DNA from: JBBECF01 sp040881945
GTDB taxonomy: Bacteria > Pseudomonadota > Alphaproteobacteria > Dongiales > Dongiaceae
Length of the DNA: 23,606 bases
Direction of reading: 5' to 3'
Assembly (NCBI GenBank): GCA_040881945.1
Contig: JBBECF010000116.1
Span: 1 to 23,606, forward strand
The translations under genes were made by a program, and so were the position numbers. Position 1 is the stretch's first letter. Each line of letters begins with the position of its first letter. This document shows positions 7,720 to 14,550 of this stretch, piece by piece. Below the pieces are notes generated by a model that was given only the letters and a program-made list of their open reading frames with translations, had not been told where the DNA came from and ran no database searches.

Positions 7720-7846
7720 GGACGCCGGCGCGTCCGTGACGTCCCGTCGCCGAAATTCGCGACAGGAATTTCGGCGGGAACGGGCCACTAAGTATTTGAA
7801 TCCAGTGGCCTGCTTACCCCAGAAATTCGAAAACGAATTTCTGGGG
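7720..7846. repeat. Four consecutive hairpins
   Basis: Four perfect inverted repeats follow one another with gaps of 12, 6 and 6 bases. They are 7720-7735 (GGACGC/GCGTCC, 4-base loop), 7748-7776 (CGCCGAAATT/AATTTCGGCG, 9-base loop), 7783-7810 (GGCCACT/AGTGGCC, 14-base loop) and 7817-7846 (13-bp stem CCCCAGAAATTCG, loop AAAA). The second and fourth share the core GAAATTCG. No long T-run follows on either strand, so this is not a simple intrinsic terminator. Confidence 0.8.
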
Positions 7847-8196
7847 CAGGACGCTAGGGTTTCATCTCGCGGCCGAGCACTTCGACCAGCTGCTGCCCGG
7901 GCCCCATGGCGGCCGCATTCGCGGCCGGCTGCTCGCCGGCCTGGTCGGAGCGTTGGCGGCGGGCGCCAGGGCTCGCCGGGCGACGCCGTTGGCCTGTGGG
8001 CTATCGCGCAGCGCCGCTTACCGCCCGCACCGATCTACACCACTCCGGTGGACGCTAACGCCCGAAAGGCCACAGGCCGTGGACCAGCGAGCCGATTACG
8101 AGACATGATCTCCCACAACCTATCGGTTCCCGTGACATCGCCGCTTGTCTGTGTGTGTCTCGTTCGAAACATGGCTCTAATGGCGACCCAGCCGGC

Positions 8197-9843
8197 TCAG
8201 ACGCCGTGCAACGCAATGCGGTCGTTTTCAACCGTATCCGCATCGGACGCGCTGCGTGCGTGGGTAGCGGCCCAGTGACGCATCTCTTGAATTTCTTCAC
8301 TGCGTATCTGTGCAAGGGGCACCAAGCGATCCAGCACGGCCATTAGATCGTCAGTCTGCAACTCGCAGGCCTTCCCGTTGGATCTGTAGAAGGCGTGGAT
8401 CAGAGACTCGTTGATCCACGCTTCTATTTCGGCGCCCGTCAGCGCAATGCCGGACCCCAGTCGTTGATCTCCAGAGAGGCGGGCCAATTCATCGAGATTG
8501 AAGTTCTTCGGGTCGCGACCAGTTTCTAATAAGTGAATCCGGATAATCTGCCGCCTCTCCTCGTCGGTCGGCAGATCAACGAAAAATATTTCATCGAAAC
8601 GCCCCTTACGCAGGAGTTCAGGTGGGAGGAGATCGATCTCGTTCGCTGTCGCAAACACAAATACCGCGGCCGTCTTTTCCTGGAGCCACGTCAAGAATCC
8701 GCCAAGAACGCGCAAGGAGACCCCGCTATCGCCGATGTACCCGCGAGACGCGGAGAGCCCTTTCTCGATCTCGTCAATCCAGAGTACGCAGGGTGCGACC
8801 GCCTCCGCTGTCTGCATCGCAGTCCTCAAATGTTCCTCTGACGAGCCGACAAGGGAGGAATAGACTTTCCCCATGTCCAAGCGGATTAGCGGCAAGCGCC
8901 ACGAAGCTGCCACGCATTTGGCAGACCATGACTTACCGCAACCCGGAATGCCGGTGAGCAACACCCCGCGTGGCGGTTTTATCCCGAAGTTGCGGCCTTC
9001 CACGGAAAAAGCAGCTCGACGGGTTCGCAGCCAGTCCTTAAGGCGCGCCATGCCGCCAACATGATCTATCGATAGACCGGCAGTGTCGCAAAAATCCAGA
9101 ATCCCACTCTTGCGAATTATTTGTCGCTTTTGACCTGTAATTTTTTCTACATCTTCCCAGTCCAGACGCCGATCGTCGACAACGGCGCTGGCGAGAGCGC
9201 TCTGGACCTCCATGTGGGTCAGGCCGAGCGACGCGTCGACTAACGCGCGCATTAGTTCCTCGTGACTGTCTTCGGCTAGCGATAGGCCAGGACTGCTCTT
9301 GACCGCCTTCATGAACCCTCGAACAAGATCCGAGATTTCTTCACGCCCCGGTAAGGGAAAATCCAGTATCGCGACTTCCTTCTCCAGTTCGTAAGGAAGG
9401 TTCGCGCTCGGCGCGACGATCAGGCAACTCGCTTGGTAGCCTTTCGTACGGATCGCGATCGCGAAGTCACGAAGGCGTCGGCGATAGATGGGATTAGCGC
9501 CGCGGTTGCTGAGATAAGGGTATGGGTCCAGTAGTATGAAAAGGTACCCCTGGGAATCGTGAATTGATCGTTCAGCCAGCTTTTCGAAAGTCTCTATTGC
9601 GCCTACGAGATCGGCTGCTGGATTGAGCGCCCCCTTATTCGAATTGTCAGACTTCCGAAGTGCGTAGATGCCACGGCTCGTGCTCCAGATGTGAACCTTA
9701 CGTGACAACTTTGACGCGACGATTTCTATCTCTTTGAGTAGCCGATCTTCCTCAAACGTCGTGACATGCACGATCGGATGGCGCGCAGTTAGCAAGTTTC
9801 GAAGTTCCTCCAAGAATCTGAAGGCCGGAAGGCTGCGTGCCAT
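8197..9843 (-). CDS. Ycf46-like AAA+ ATPase
   Basis: This 548-residue protein fits the Ycf46 family of AAA+ ATPases. An N-terminal domain (~1-245) begins with the family-like ARHPIVHVTTFEEDRLLKEI and contains a degenerate nucleotide-fold stretch (LFILLDPYPYLSNRG at ~101). The AAA+ module (~255-515) has Walker A GIPGCGKS (298-305), Walker B CVLWIDE (352-358), sensor-1 ATAN (398-401) and the arginine-finger region RKGRFDE (412-418), so it should hydrolyse ATP. Ycf46 is best known from cyanobacteria and plastids, where its role is poorly defined; the substrate here is unknown. The ATG at 9843 has AGAGAGG about 10 bases upstream. The gene has much lower G+C than the genes beyond 10081 (28 of 60 bases in 9541-9600 by my count, against 51 of 60 in 10801-10860), suggesting acquisition by transfer. 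No CbbX, Rubisco or photosynthesis gene is nearby. Confidence 0.85.
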   Translation of the reverse strand: MARSLPAFRFLEELRNLLTARHPIVHVTTFEEDRLLKEIEIVASKLSRKVHIWSTSRGIYALRKSDNSNKGALNPAADLVGAIETFEKLAERSIHDSQGYLFILLDPYPYLSNRGANPIYRRRLRDFAIAIRTKGYQASCLIVAPSANLPYELEKEVAILDFPLPGREEISDLVRGFMKAVKSSPGLSLAEDSHEELMRALVDASLGLTHMEVQSALASAVVDDRRLDWEDVEKITGQKRQIIRKSGILDFCDTAGLSIDHVGGMARLKDWLRTRRAAFSVEGRNFGIKPPRGVLLTGIPGCGKSWSAKCVAASWRLPLIRLDMGKVYSSLVGSSEEHLRTAMQTAEAVAPCVLWIDEIEKGLSASRGYIGDSGVSLRVLGGFLTWLQEKTAAVFVFATANEIDLLPPELLRKGRFDEIFFVDLPTDEERRQIIRIHLLETGRDPKNFNLDELARLSGDQRLGSGIALTGAEIEAWINESLIHAFYRSNGKACELQTDDLMAVLDRLVPLAQIRSEEIQEMRHWAATHARSASDADTVENDRIALHGV

Positions 9844-9912
9844 GACTCTCGAACCTCTCTGGCGCGTTCGACATTTTTGAGGGCATTGTCGTCCCGCGCG
9901 TAGGAATTGACG

Positions 9913-9959
9913 CAGACGCTATTCAAACGAATAGGAAACCTACAGACGCTAAGAAACGA
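9913..9959. repeat. Two direct repeats 30 bp apart with an inverted repeat, upstream of the AAA+ gene
   Basis: CAGACGCTA occurs at 9913-9921 and 9943-9951, each followed within a few bases by AAACGA (9925-9930 and 9954-9959). A perfect inverted repeat CTATTC-AAAC-GAATAG (9919-9934) overlaps the first copy. The 30-bp period is close to three helical turns and lies 70-116 bp upstream of the ATPase start, so an operator is possible. Confidence 0.4.
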
Positions 9960-10014
9960 TGAACTTCGATCCGCTGCGTGAGGGCGCACTTTCGTACTTA
10001 AGCCGCCGCGGGCG

Positions 10015-10036
10015 GCCGGAAAGAGCCTAGCCGCAG
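10015..10036. repeat. Right copy of the 22-bp direct repeat
   Basis: This is an exact match to bases 1-22, at the point where the low-G+C minus-strand block gives way to high-G+C chromosomal genes. It lies 45 bp upstream of the alpha/beta-hydrolase lipoprotein gene. Confidence 0.65.
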
Positions 10037-10080
10037 CACCGTCGCCGCCGCCGCGGCCGCGGTCTGATAGACTGTCGTCC

Positions 10081-11238
10081 ATGACGCGCGCGCGCGCCTC
10101 GCTTGGATTCCGCGCCGTCCTGGCGACGGCGCTGCTGCTCGCGCTCGGCGGCTGCCTGTCGCCGCGCGCCGTCGAGGCCAACCGCGTGCTCGCCGACATT
10201 GCCGCCGGCGCCGGCCCGAGCCGGCTCAAACAGACGACGCCGGCGCCGGGACGGCGCGCCGTCGCCTATATCGTCGAGACGCGCCAACGCGCCGCCGATC
10301 TCTACCTTCCCGGCGGCGGGGTCGAGCCGGCGGCGGGGCTGGTGCTCGTCCCCGGCCTCGCGCCGGAAGGCAAGGACGATCCCCGGCTGAGCGCGCTCGC
10401 CGCCACCCTGGCGCGCGCCCGCTTCCTCGTCCTCGTCCCCGACATTGCCAGCCTGCGCGCGCAGCGCGTCGATCCGGCCAATATCCGCGAAATCGCCGAT
10501 GCGCTGGCGCATTTGACCGACCCCGACGCCGGTCTGGCGGCGGGCCGCGCCGGGCTGACCGCGATCTCCTACGCGGTCGGGCCGGCCCTGCTCGCCGCGA
10601 TCGAGCCCGATGTGCGCGATCGGGTGGGCCTGTTCGTCGGCGTCGGCGGCTATCACGACCTCGAGGCCGTGATCGCATTCTTCACCACCGGCCACTACCG
10701 GGCGCGGCCGGACGGGCCGTGGCGCCGGCGCACGCCGAACGAATACGGCAAGTGGGTGTTCGTCGAGGGCAACCTGGCGCGGCTGAGCGATGCGCGCGAC
10801 CGCGAGCTGCTGCGCGCGATGGCGGCGCGCCGGCGCGGCGATGCCGGCGCCGGCCTCGGTGACCTGGCGGCCGGCCTCGGCCCCGAGGGTCGGTCCGTTT
10901 ACGAGCTGCTGGTGAACGCCGATCCGGCGCGGGTCGGCGCGCTCATCGCCGGCCTGCCCGAAGCGATGCGCGCGGACCTCATGGCCCTCGACCTCGCCCG
11001 CCACGACCTGTCGGGGTTGTCGGCGCGCGTCATCCTGATACACGGACGCGACGACCCGATCATTCCGGCCAGCCAGAGCGTCGCGCTCGCCGCCGCCCTG
11101 CCGCCGGGTCAGGCGCGCCTGTTCGTGGTCGGCAGCCTGGCGCATGCCGAGCTCGGCCCCGGCGGCCTGTTCGACACCTACACCCTGTGGGAGGCCATCT
11201 TCGCCGTGCTGCAATGGCGCGACGGCGTCGCCGATTAG
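10081..11238 (+). CDS. Alpha/beta-hydrolase-fold lipoprotein
   Basis: This 385-residue protein has a lipoprotein signal: basic RARASLGFR, hydrophobic ~11-21, and a lipobox ALGGC with Cys25 as the lipidated residue. The mature part looks like an alpha/beta hydrolase. It has a strand LVLVPGLAPEG (~87-97, oxyanion region), a nucleophile-elbow candidate AISYAVG with Ser163, an acid in HGRDDPIIP (Asp325), and a histidine in SLAHAELG (His355). The elbow is not a strict GxSxG, so the substrate is open and activity is likely but unproven. No clear ribosome site precedes the ATG. The gene converges with the minus-strand cinA-like gene, 62 bp away, and a hairpin at 11259-11290 lies between them. Confidence 0.8.
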   Translation: MTRARASLGFRAVLATALLLALGGCLSPRAVEANRVLADIAAGAGPSRLKQTTPAPGRRAVAYIVETRQRAADLYLPGGGVEPAAGLVLVPGLAPEGKDDPRLSALAATLARARFLVLVPDIASLRAQRVDPANIREIADALAHLTDPDAGLAAGRAGLTAISYAVGPALLAAIEPDVRDRVGLFVGVGGYHDLEAVIAFFTTGHYRARPDGPWRRRTPNEYGKWVFVEGNLARLSDARDRELLRAMAARRRGDAGAGLGDLAAGLGPEGRSVYELLVNADPARVGALIAGLPEAMRADLMALDLARHDLSGLSARVILIHGRDDPIIPASQSVALAAALPPGQARLFVVGSLAHAELGPGGLFDTYTLWEAIFAVLQWRDGVAD

Positions 11239-11258
11239 GCTTGCCCGCGCCTGTGCAT

Positions 11259-11290
11259 GGGGTTGTTTTTCGATTTTTCGGAAACGCCCC
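11259..11290. terminator. Hairpin between convergent genes
   Basis: GGGG...CCCC arms enclose a T-rich/A-containing stem with one bulge and G-T pairs, in the 62-bp gap between the lipoprotein stop at 11238 and the cinA-like stop at 11301. Neither strand has a proper T-run after the stem, so a bidirectional terminator is only a possibility. Confidence 0.35.
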
Positions 11291-11300
11291 CCCTCCCCGG

Positions 11301-12059
11301 TCACGTCGGCTCGTCCTCCAGCGGCTCGCCGTCGAGGCTGCGGATGAGCGCGCGCAGCTCCGCGGCGGCGGCGTCGACGGCCGCGCCTTCGGTGCCGCGC
11401 AGCACCAGGCTGGTGCCGAACTTGCCTTGCCGGAAGAACGGGTAGCTGCCGATCTCGAGCTGCTTGTAGCGGTTCTGCAGCGCGCCAAGCCCGGCGGCGA
11501 TGGCGCCCTCGGCGAGGAAGACGCCAATCGTGCGCGACAGCATCGGCGGGCCGCCGGCCAGGCCGTGCTTCAGCCCGGCGAACATGGCCTGCATGATGCT
11601 CGGCACGCCGGCGAGGACATAGACGTTGCCGATCCGGAAGCCGGGGGCGACGCTGACCGGGTTATCGATGAGCGCGGCGCCGGCCGGGGTGTTGGCCATG
11701 CGCAGCCGCGCCTCGTTCAACTGCTCGGCGCCGTAATGCGCCTGCAGCCGCGCCGCCGCCTGCGCGTGGCGCACCAGCTTCACGTCGAAGGCCTTGGCGA
11801 CGCTCGCCGCCGTGATGTCGTCGTGGGTCGGGCCGATGCCCCCGGTGGTAAAGACGTGGTCGTAGCGGGCGCGGCATTCGTTGACCGCGCGCACGATGTC
11901 GGCCTCGACGTCGGGGACGACGCGGACCTCGCGCAGCCGCACGCCGATCGCCTCGAGCTCGACGGCGAGATACGCCACGTTCGTGTCGCGCGTGCGGCCC
12001 GAGAGGATCTCGTTGCCGATGATGACGACGGCGGCGGTGACGGGCGGGCGATCGGACAT
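11301..12059 (-). CDS. CinA-type molybdopterin-binding-domain protein
   Basis: This 252-residue protein is the MoCF/MoaB-like domain of the CinA family. The N-terminus has AAVVIIGNEILSGRTRDTN (~9-27). The central FTTGGIGPTHDDIT (~70-83) is the family's GGxGPTxDD nucleotide/cofactor loop, followed by RMANTPAGA and YVLAGVPSIMQAMF (~146-159). The C-terminal nicotinamide-nucleotide deamidase domain of full-length CinA is absent, and the length fits the short stand-alone form common in proteobacteria. The true function is uncertain: names such as competence/damage-inducible protein are historical. The ATG at 12059 lies 17 bp after the stop of the small lipoprotein gene, so the two are almost certainly cotranscribed. 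The frame stays open far upstream to 13658, but that part is a shadow of the lipoprotein and rseP genes. Confidence 0.9.
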   Translation of the reverse strand: MSDRPPVTAAVVIIGNEILSGRTRDTNVAYLAVELEAIGVRLREVRVVPDVEADIVRAVNECRARYDHVFTTGGIGPTHDDITAASVAKAFDVKLVRHAQAAARLQAHYGAEQLNEARLRMANTPAGAALIDNPVSVAPGFRIGNVYVLAGVPSIMQAMFAGLKHGLAGGPPMLSRTIGVFLAEGAIAAGLGALQNRYKQLEIGSYPFFRQGKFGTSLVLRGTEGAAVDAAAAELRALIRSLDGEPLEDEPT

Positions 12060-12076
12060 GGCGGCGACGCCCGGCC

Positions 12077-12418
12077 TCAGGGTTGCGCCTGCACCTCCCC
12101 GTCCTCGGCGCGCGGATACCCGGCCCGGCGCATGCACTCGGCGACGATGCGCCGGCGGCGCTCCTCGCCGCCGTAGGCGTCGAGGCTGGACACCAGGTCG
12201 TTGTCGGCCGCCGGTCCGGCGATCCCCTCGCGCACCACGGCGATGTCGCGGTCGATGGCGGCGTCGCGCTCGACCACCGCGCCGGCCTGTCGCCGGCAGG
12301 CGTCGAGGGCGGCGGCGGCTTCGTCGGAGGTGACCACCGGCGGCGGGCGATCGTCCCGCGCCGGGAAGAACGAGCACCCGCCGAGCAGCAGGGCCGCGAG
12401 CATAACAAAACGGTTCAT
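12077..12418 (-). CDS. Small lipoprotein of unknown function
   Basis: This 113-residue protein has a typical lipoprotein signal MNRFVMLAALLLGGC, with Cys15 as the lipidated residue. The mature part is charged and helical, with a DAAIDRDIAVVREGIAG stretch and repeated Asp/Glu/Arg, and an even number of cysteines is not preserved (Cys41 and Cys94 region). I do not recognise a family. GAGAGG lies six bases before the ATG. It sits between the rseP-like gene (69 bp upstream) and the cinA-like gene (17 bp downstream), all on the minus strand, so it is probably part of one operon. Position beside an envelope protease is suggestive but proves nothing. Confidence 0.75.
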   Translation of the reverse strand: MNRFVMLAALLLGGCSFFPARDDRPPPVVTSDEAAAALDACRRQAGAVVERDAAIDRDIAVVREGIAGPAADNDLVSSLDAYGGEERRRRIVAECMRRAGYPRAEDGEVQAQP

Positions 12419-12487
12419 CGGGCGCCTCTCGGGCTGCCAGGACAGGGAGTGACCGTCCCCCTACCTTGCTCCCGTTGCGGCCGCGTT

Positions 12488-13573
12488 TCAACTGGTGAGG
12501 CGCAGGATGTCGTTGAGGGTGGTCGCCAGCGAGATCGCCAGCACCGCCGTCAGCCCACCGACGACGCACAGGCGTTGGACATGATGGCTGACCCGCCGGC
12601 CGCGCAGCCGCTCGACCGCGAGGAACAGCAGGTGTCCGCCGTCGAGCAGCGGGATCGGCAGCAGGTTGAACAGGCCGACATTGACCGACAGCATCGCCGT
12701 GATGACGACCAGGGCGGCCAGCCCGAGCTCGGCCACCTTGCGGCCGCTGATCTGGGCGATGCGCAGCGGGCCGGCGAGGTCCTCGAGGCCGCGCGCGCCG
12801 GTCGCCACCTGGCGGACGAACGCGATGTTCTGTGCGGTGAAGGCTACTGTCTGCTCGAAGGCGAAGGCGCCTGCCGCCAGCGGGCCGACCGCGACCCGCT
12901 CGCGACCGGCGGCGACGGCGCCGATGTCGCCGCGGAGCGCGCCGTCGCGCGCGACCGTCACCGGTCGGACGACGACGCTGCGCCCCATCCCGTCGCGTGT
13001 CACGGTCAGCACGATGTCGCGGCCGGCGGCGCCGGCCACGACCGCGTCCACGGCGGCGAAACTGTCGACCGGCCGCCCATCGACGGCGATGATTCGGTCG
13101 CCGGCGTGCAGGCCGGCCGCGGCGGCCGAACCGGCCGGGGCGACGCCGCCGATCTCCGGCGACGGCACAACGCGGCCGACGATGAGGACCAGCGCCGCCA
13201 GGGCGGCCACGGCGAATACCAGGTTCGCCAGCGGCCCGGCGAGCAGGATGGCGGCGCGGCGGCCGGCCGGCAGAGTCGCATAGGAACGCGCGGCGTCGGC
13301 CATGCTCCGCGGCCGCGTCTCGTCCGTGCGGTCGCCTTCGCCGAACATGCGGACATAGCCGCCGAGCGGCAACAGGCACAGCTTCCAGCGCGTGCCGCGG
13401 GAGTCGGTCCAGCCCAGCAGTTCCTTGCCGAAGCCCACGGCGAAGACGTCGACCCGCACCCCGAAATGGCGGGCGGCGAGGAAATGGCCGAACTCGTGGA
13501 CCACCGTGATGACGACCACCATCGCGAGGAACGTGGCGCCATAACCGAGCGACGCGACCAGGATATCGACCAC
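12488..13573 (-). CDS. rseP: RseP/MmpA-family site-2 zinc metalloprotease
   Basis: This 361-residue inner-membrane protease belongs to peptidase family M50. The zinc site HEFGH (26-30) is in the first membrane helix. The second conserved motif NLLPIPLLDGGH (~303-314) supplies the third ligand Asp. LLPLGGYVRM (~67-76) is the family's membrane-reentrant strand, and one PDZ domain lies at ~140-200 (APAGSAAAAGLHAGDRIIAVDGRPV). About four membrane helices are present. E. coli RseP has two PDZ domains and cleaves anti-sigma factors within the membrane; alphaproteobacterial MmpA-type relatives cleave membrane regulators and signal-peptide remnants. The start is GTG, fixed by AGGAGG seven bases upstream. 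The family is usually beside dxr and bamA, which are not here, so this could be the relocated sole copy or a paralogue. Confidence 0.9.
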   Translation of the reverse strand: MVDILVASLGYGATFLAMVVVITVVHEFGHFLAARHFGVRVDVFAVGFGKELLGWTDSRGTRWKLCLLPLGGYVRMFGEGDRTDETRPRSMADAARSYATLPAGRRAAILLAGPLANLVFAVAALAALVLIVGRVVPSPEIGGVAPAGSAAAAGLHAGDRIIAVDGRPVDSFAAVDAVVAGAAGRDIVLTVTRDGMGRSVVVRPVTVARDGALRGDIGAVAAGRERVAVGPLAAGAFAFEQTVAFTAQNIAFVRQVATGARGLEDLAGPLRIAQISGRKVAELGLAALVVITAMLSVNVGLFNLLPIPLLDGGHLLFLAVERLRGRRVSHHVQRLCVVGGLTAVLAISLATTLNDILRLTS

Positions 13574-13580
13574 GGCTCAG

Positions 13581-13586
13581 CCTCCT
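13581..13586 (-). promoter_or_regulatory. Ribosome binding site fixing the GTG start of rseP
   Basis: The minus strand reads AGGAGG, a perfect anti-16S match, seven bases before the GTG at 13573. No in-frame alternative has comparable support. Confidence 0.8.
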
Positions 13587-13607
13587 CTGTTTCAATCGTT
13601 GCGGCGA

Positions 13608-13690
13608 GCGTAAGGTTAGAAAATGGTAAAAATCAAGATAAATTACAGTATATTTCAAGTAACGTTAACCCAGACGGTTAATAGACGCGG
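13608..13690. promoter_or_regulatory. AT-rich divergent promoter region between rseP and sfsA
   Basis: This is the most AT-rich stretch in the housekeeping part of the window, between divergently transcribed genes. The minus strand has TATACT as a possible -10 element, and TTGAAA and GTTAAC motifs are present, but I cannot pair -35 and -10 boxes at standard spacing on either strand. Confidence 0.4.
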
Positions 13691-13761
13691 CGGCAATGCT
13701 TCGGGGCCGGCGCCGCCGGCCCGGTTTGTGCGACGCCGGGCGCGCGCCTATCCTGTCCGCC

Positions 13762-14460
13762 ATGGATTTCCCCGAGCCGCTGGTCCCCGGCCGCCTGATC
13801 CGCCGTTACAAGCGCTTCCTCAGCGACGTCGCGCTGGCCGGCGGCGCGACGGTCACCGCCCACTGCCCCAACCCCGGCGCGATGCTGGGTCTCGACGCGC
13901 CGGGGTCCGAGGTGTGGCTGTTGCCGGCGCGCGGCGCCGGACGCAAGCTGCCCTACGGCTGGGAGTTGATCCGCGTCGGCCCGGCACTGGTCGGGATCAA
14001 CGCCGTCCGCGCCAACGGCCTCGCCGTCGAGGCGATCGGCGCCGGCCGCGTGCCGGCGCTTGCCGGCTACGCCTCGCTGCGCCGCGAGGTCCGCTACGGC
14101 CGCGCCTCGCGCATCGACATTCTTCTGGAAGGCGACAGCCGGCCGCCCTGTTACGTCGAGGTGAAGAACGTGCACCTGAAGCGGGGCGATGACGCCGAGT
14201 TTCCCGATTCGGTCACGATCCGCGGCGCCAAGCACCTCGACGAGCTGAGCGCGGTGGCGGCACGGGGCGGCCGGGCGGTCATGCTCTATGTCGTGCAGCG
14301 GGCCGACTGCGGCCGCTTCGCCGTCGCCGCCGACATCGACCCGGCCTACGCGGCGGCGCTGGTTCGGGCGCGCGCCGCCGGGGTCGAGACGCTGTGCTAT
14401 GCCTGCACGGTCTCGGTGCAGGCCATCGAGGTCGCGGGGCCGCTGCCGCTGGCGCCGTAG
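13762..14460 (+). CDS. sfsA: SfsA family protein
   Basis: This 232-residue protein belongs to the SfsA family. Typical signatures are LIRRYKRFLSDV (~13-24), the very conserved HCPNPGAM (~34-41), YVEVKNVHL (a PD-(D/E)XK-like strand), and FPDSVTIRGAKHLDEL. In E. coli, SfsA was named for stimulating maltose-gene expression and shows DNA binding; structural similarity suggests a nuclease-like fold, but its role is not settled. I chose the ATG at 13762 because the family begins at this MDFPEPLVPGRLI-type sequence; an in-frame start at 13696 would add 22 arginine-rich residues with no similarity. The next gene, map, starts 90 bp downstream on the same strand. The order sfsA, map, radC is common in Alphaproteobacteria. 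Confidence 0.92.
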   Translation: MDFPEPLVPGRLIRRYKRFLSDVALAGGATVTAHCPNPGAMLGLDAPGSEVWLLPARGAGRKLPYGWELIRVGPALVGINAVRANGLAVEAIGAGRVPALAGYASLRREVRYGRASRIDILLEGDSRPPCYVEVKNVHLKRGDDAEFPDSVTIRGAKHLDELSAVAARGGRAVMLYVVQRADCGRFAVAADIDPAYAAALVRARAAGVETLCYACTVSVQAIEVAGPLPLAP

Positions 14461-14550
14461 CGCGGGCTTGCAAAACCGCCCGTTGCGGCCATTTATGGAG
14501 ACATTCGCGGCGCGCCGCCCCGCGGGCAACCGAGAGAGTCCATCCGTCCG

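Larger units (their letters stand above)
7492..8196. other. 705-bp stretch without a convincing gene; dense in inverted repeats
   Basis: This lies between the stop of the Ycf46-like ATPase gene and the start of the dCache kinase gene, both on the minus strand. Open frames here are arginine-rich, compositionally odd and match no family I recognise. It contains a CRP/FNR-like palindrome at 7518-7533, four consecutive hairpins at 7720-7846, a further perfect hairpin at 7910-7927 (7-bp stem, loop ATTC), and a 9-bp inverted repeat at 7991-7999 / 8070-8078 enclosing a small CCAC/GTGG hairpin. It may be a structured leader, a regulatory RNA or the worn end of a mobile element. Confidence 0.6.

Noticed and set aside
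7783..7810. tRNA T-arm-like sequence containing TTGAATCC
   Set aside because: There is no cloverleaf, anticodon stem or acceptor stem around it; it is the third hairpin of the array.
7840..8110. Transposase fragment in the non-coding gap
   Set aside because: I translated the frames looking for transposase motifs and found none I could defend; only the inverted repeats are reported.
7736..8278. Possible 180-residue gene in the hairpin-rich gap
   Set aside because: The frame crosses all the inverted repeats, is arginine-rich, has no ribosome site, runs into the opposite-strand ATPase gene and matches no family I know.
10027..11304. 425-residue open frame opposite the alpha/beta-hydrolase lipoprotein
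   Set aside because: Low-complexity Arg/Gln/Gly/Ala composition without motifs; the plus-strand frame has a signal peptide and catalytic-triad candidates.
11301..13658. Single 785-residue minus-strand open frame
   Set aside because: Only its last 252 residues are real (CinA-type). The rest is arginine/proline-rich shadow of the rseP and lipoprotein genes, which have proper starts, ribosome sites and domains in other frames.
13696..13761. Longer N-terminus for SfsA
   Set aside because: Twenty-two arginine-rich residues with no family similarity; the conserved N-terminus begins at the ATG at 13762.
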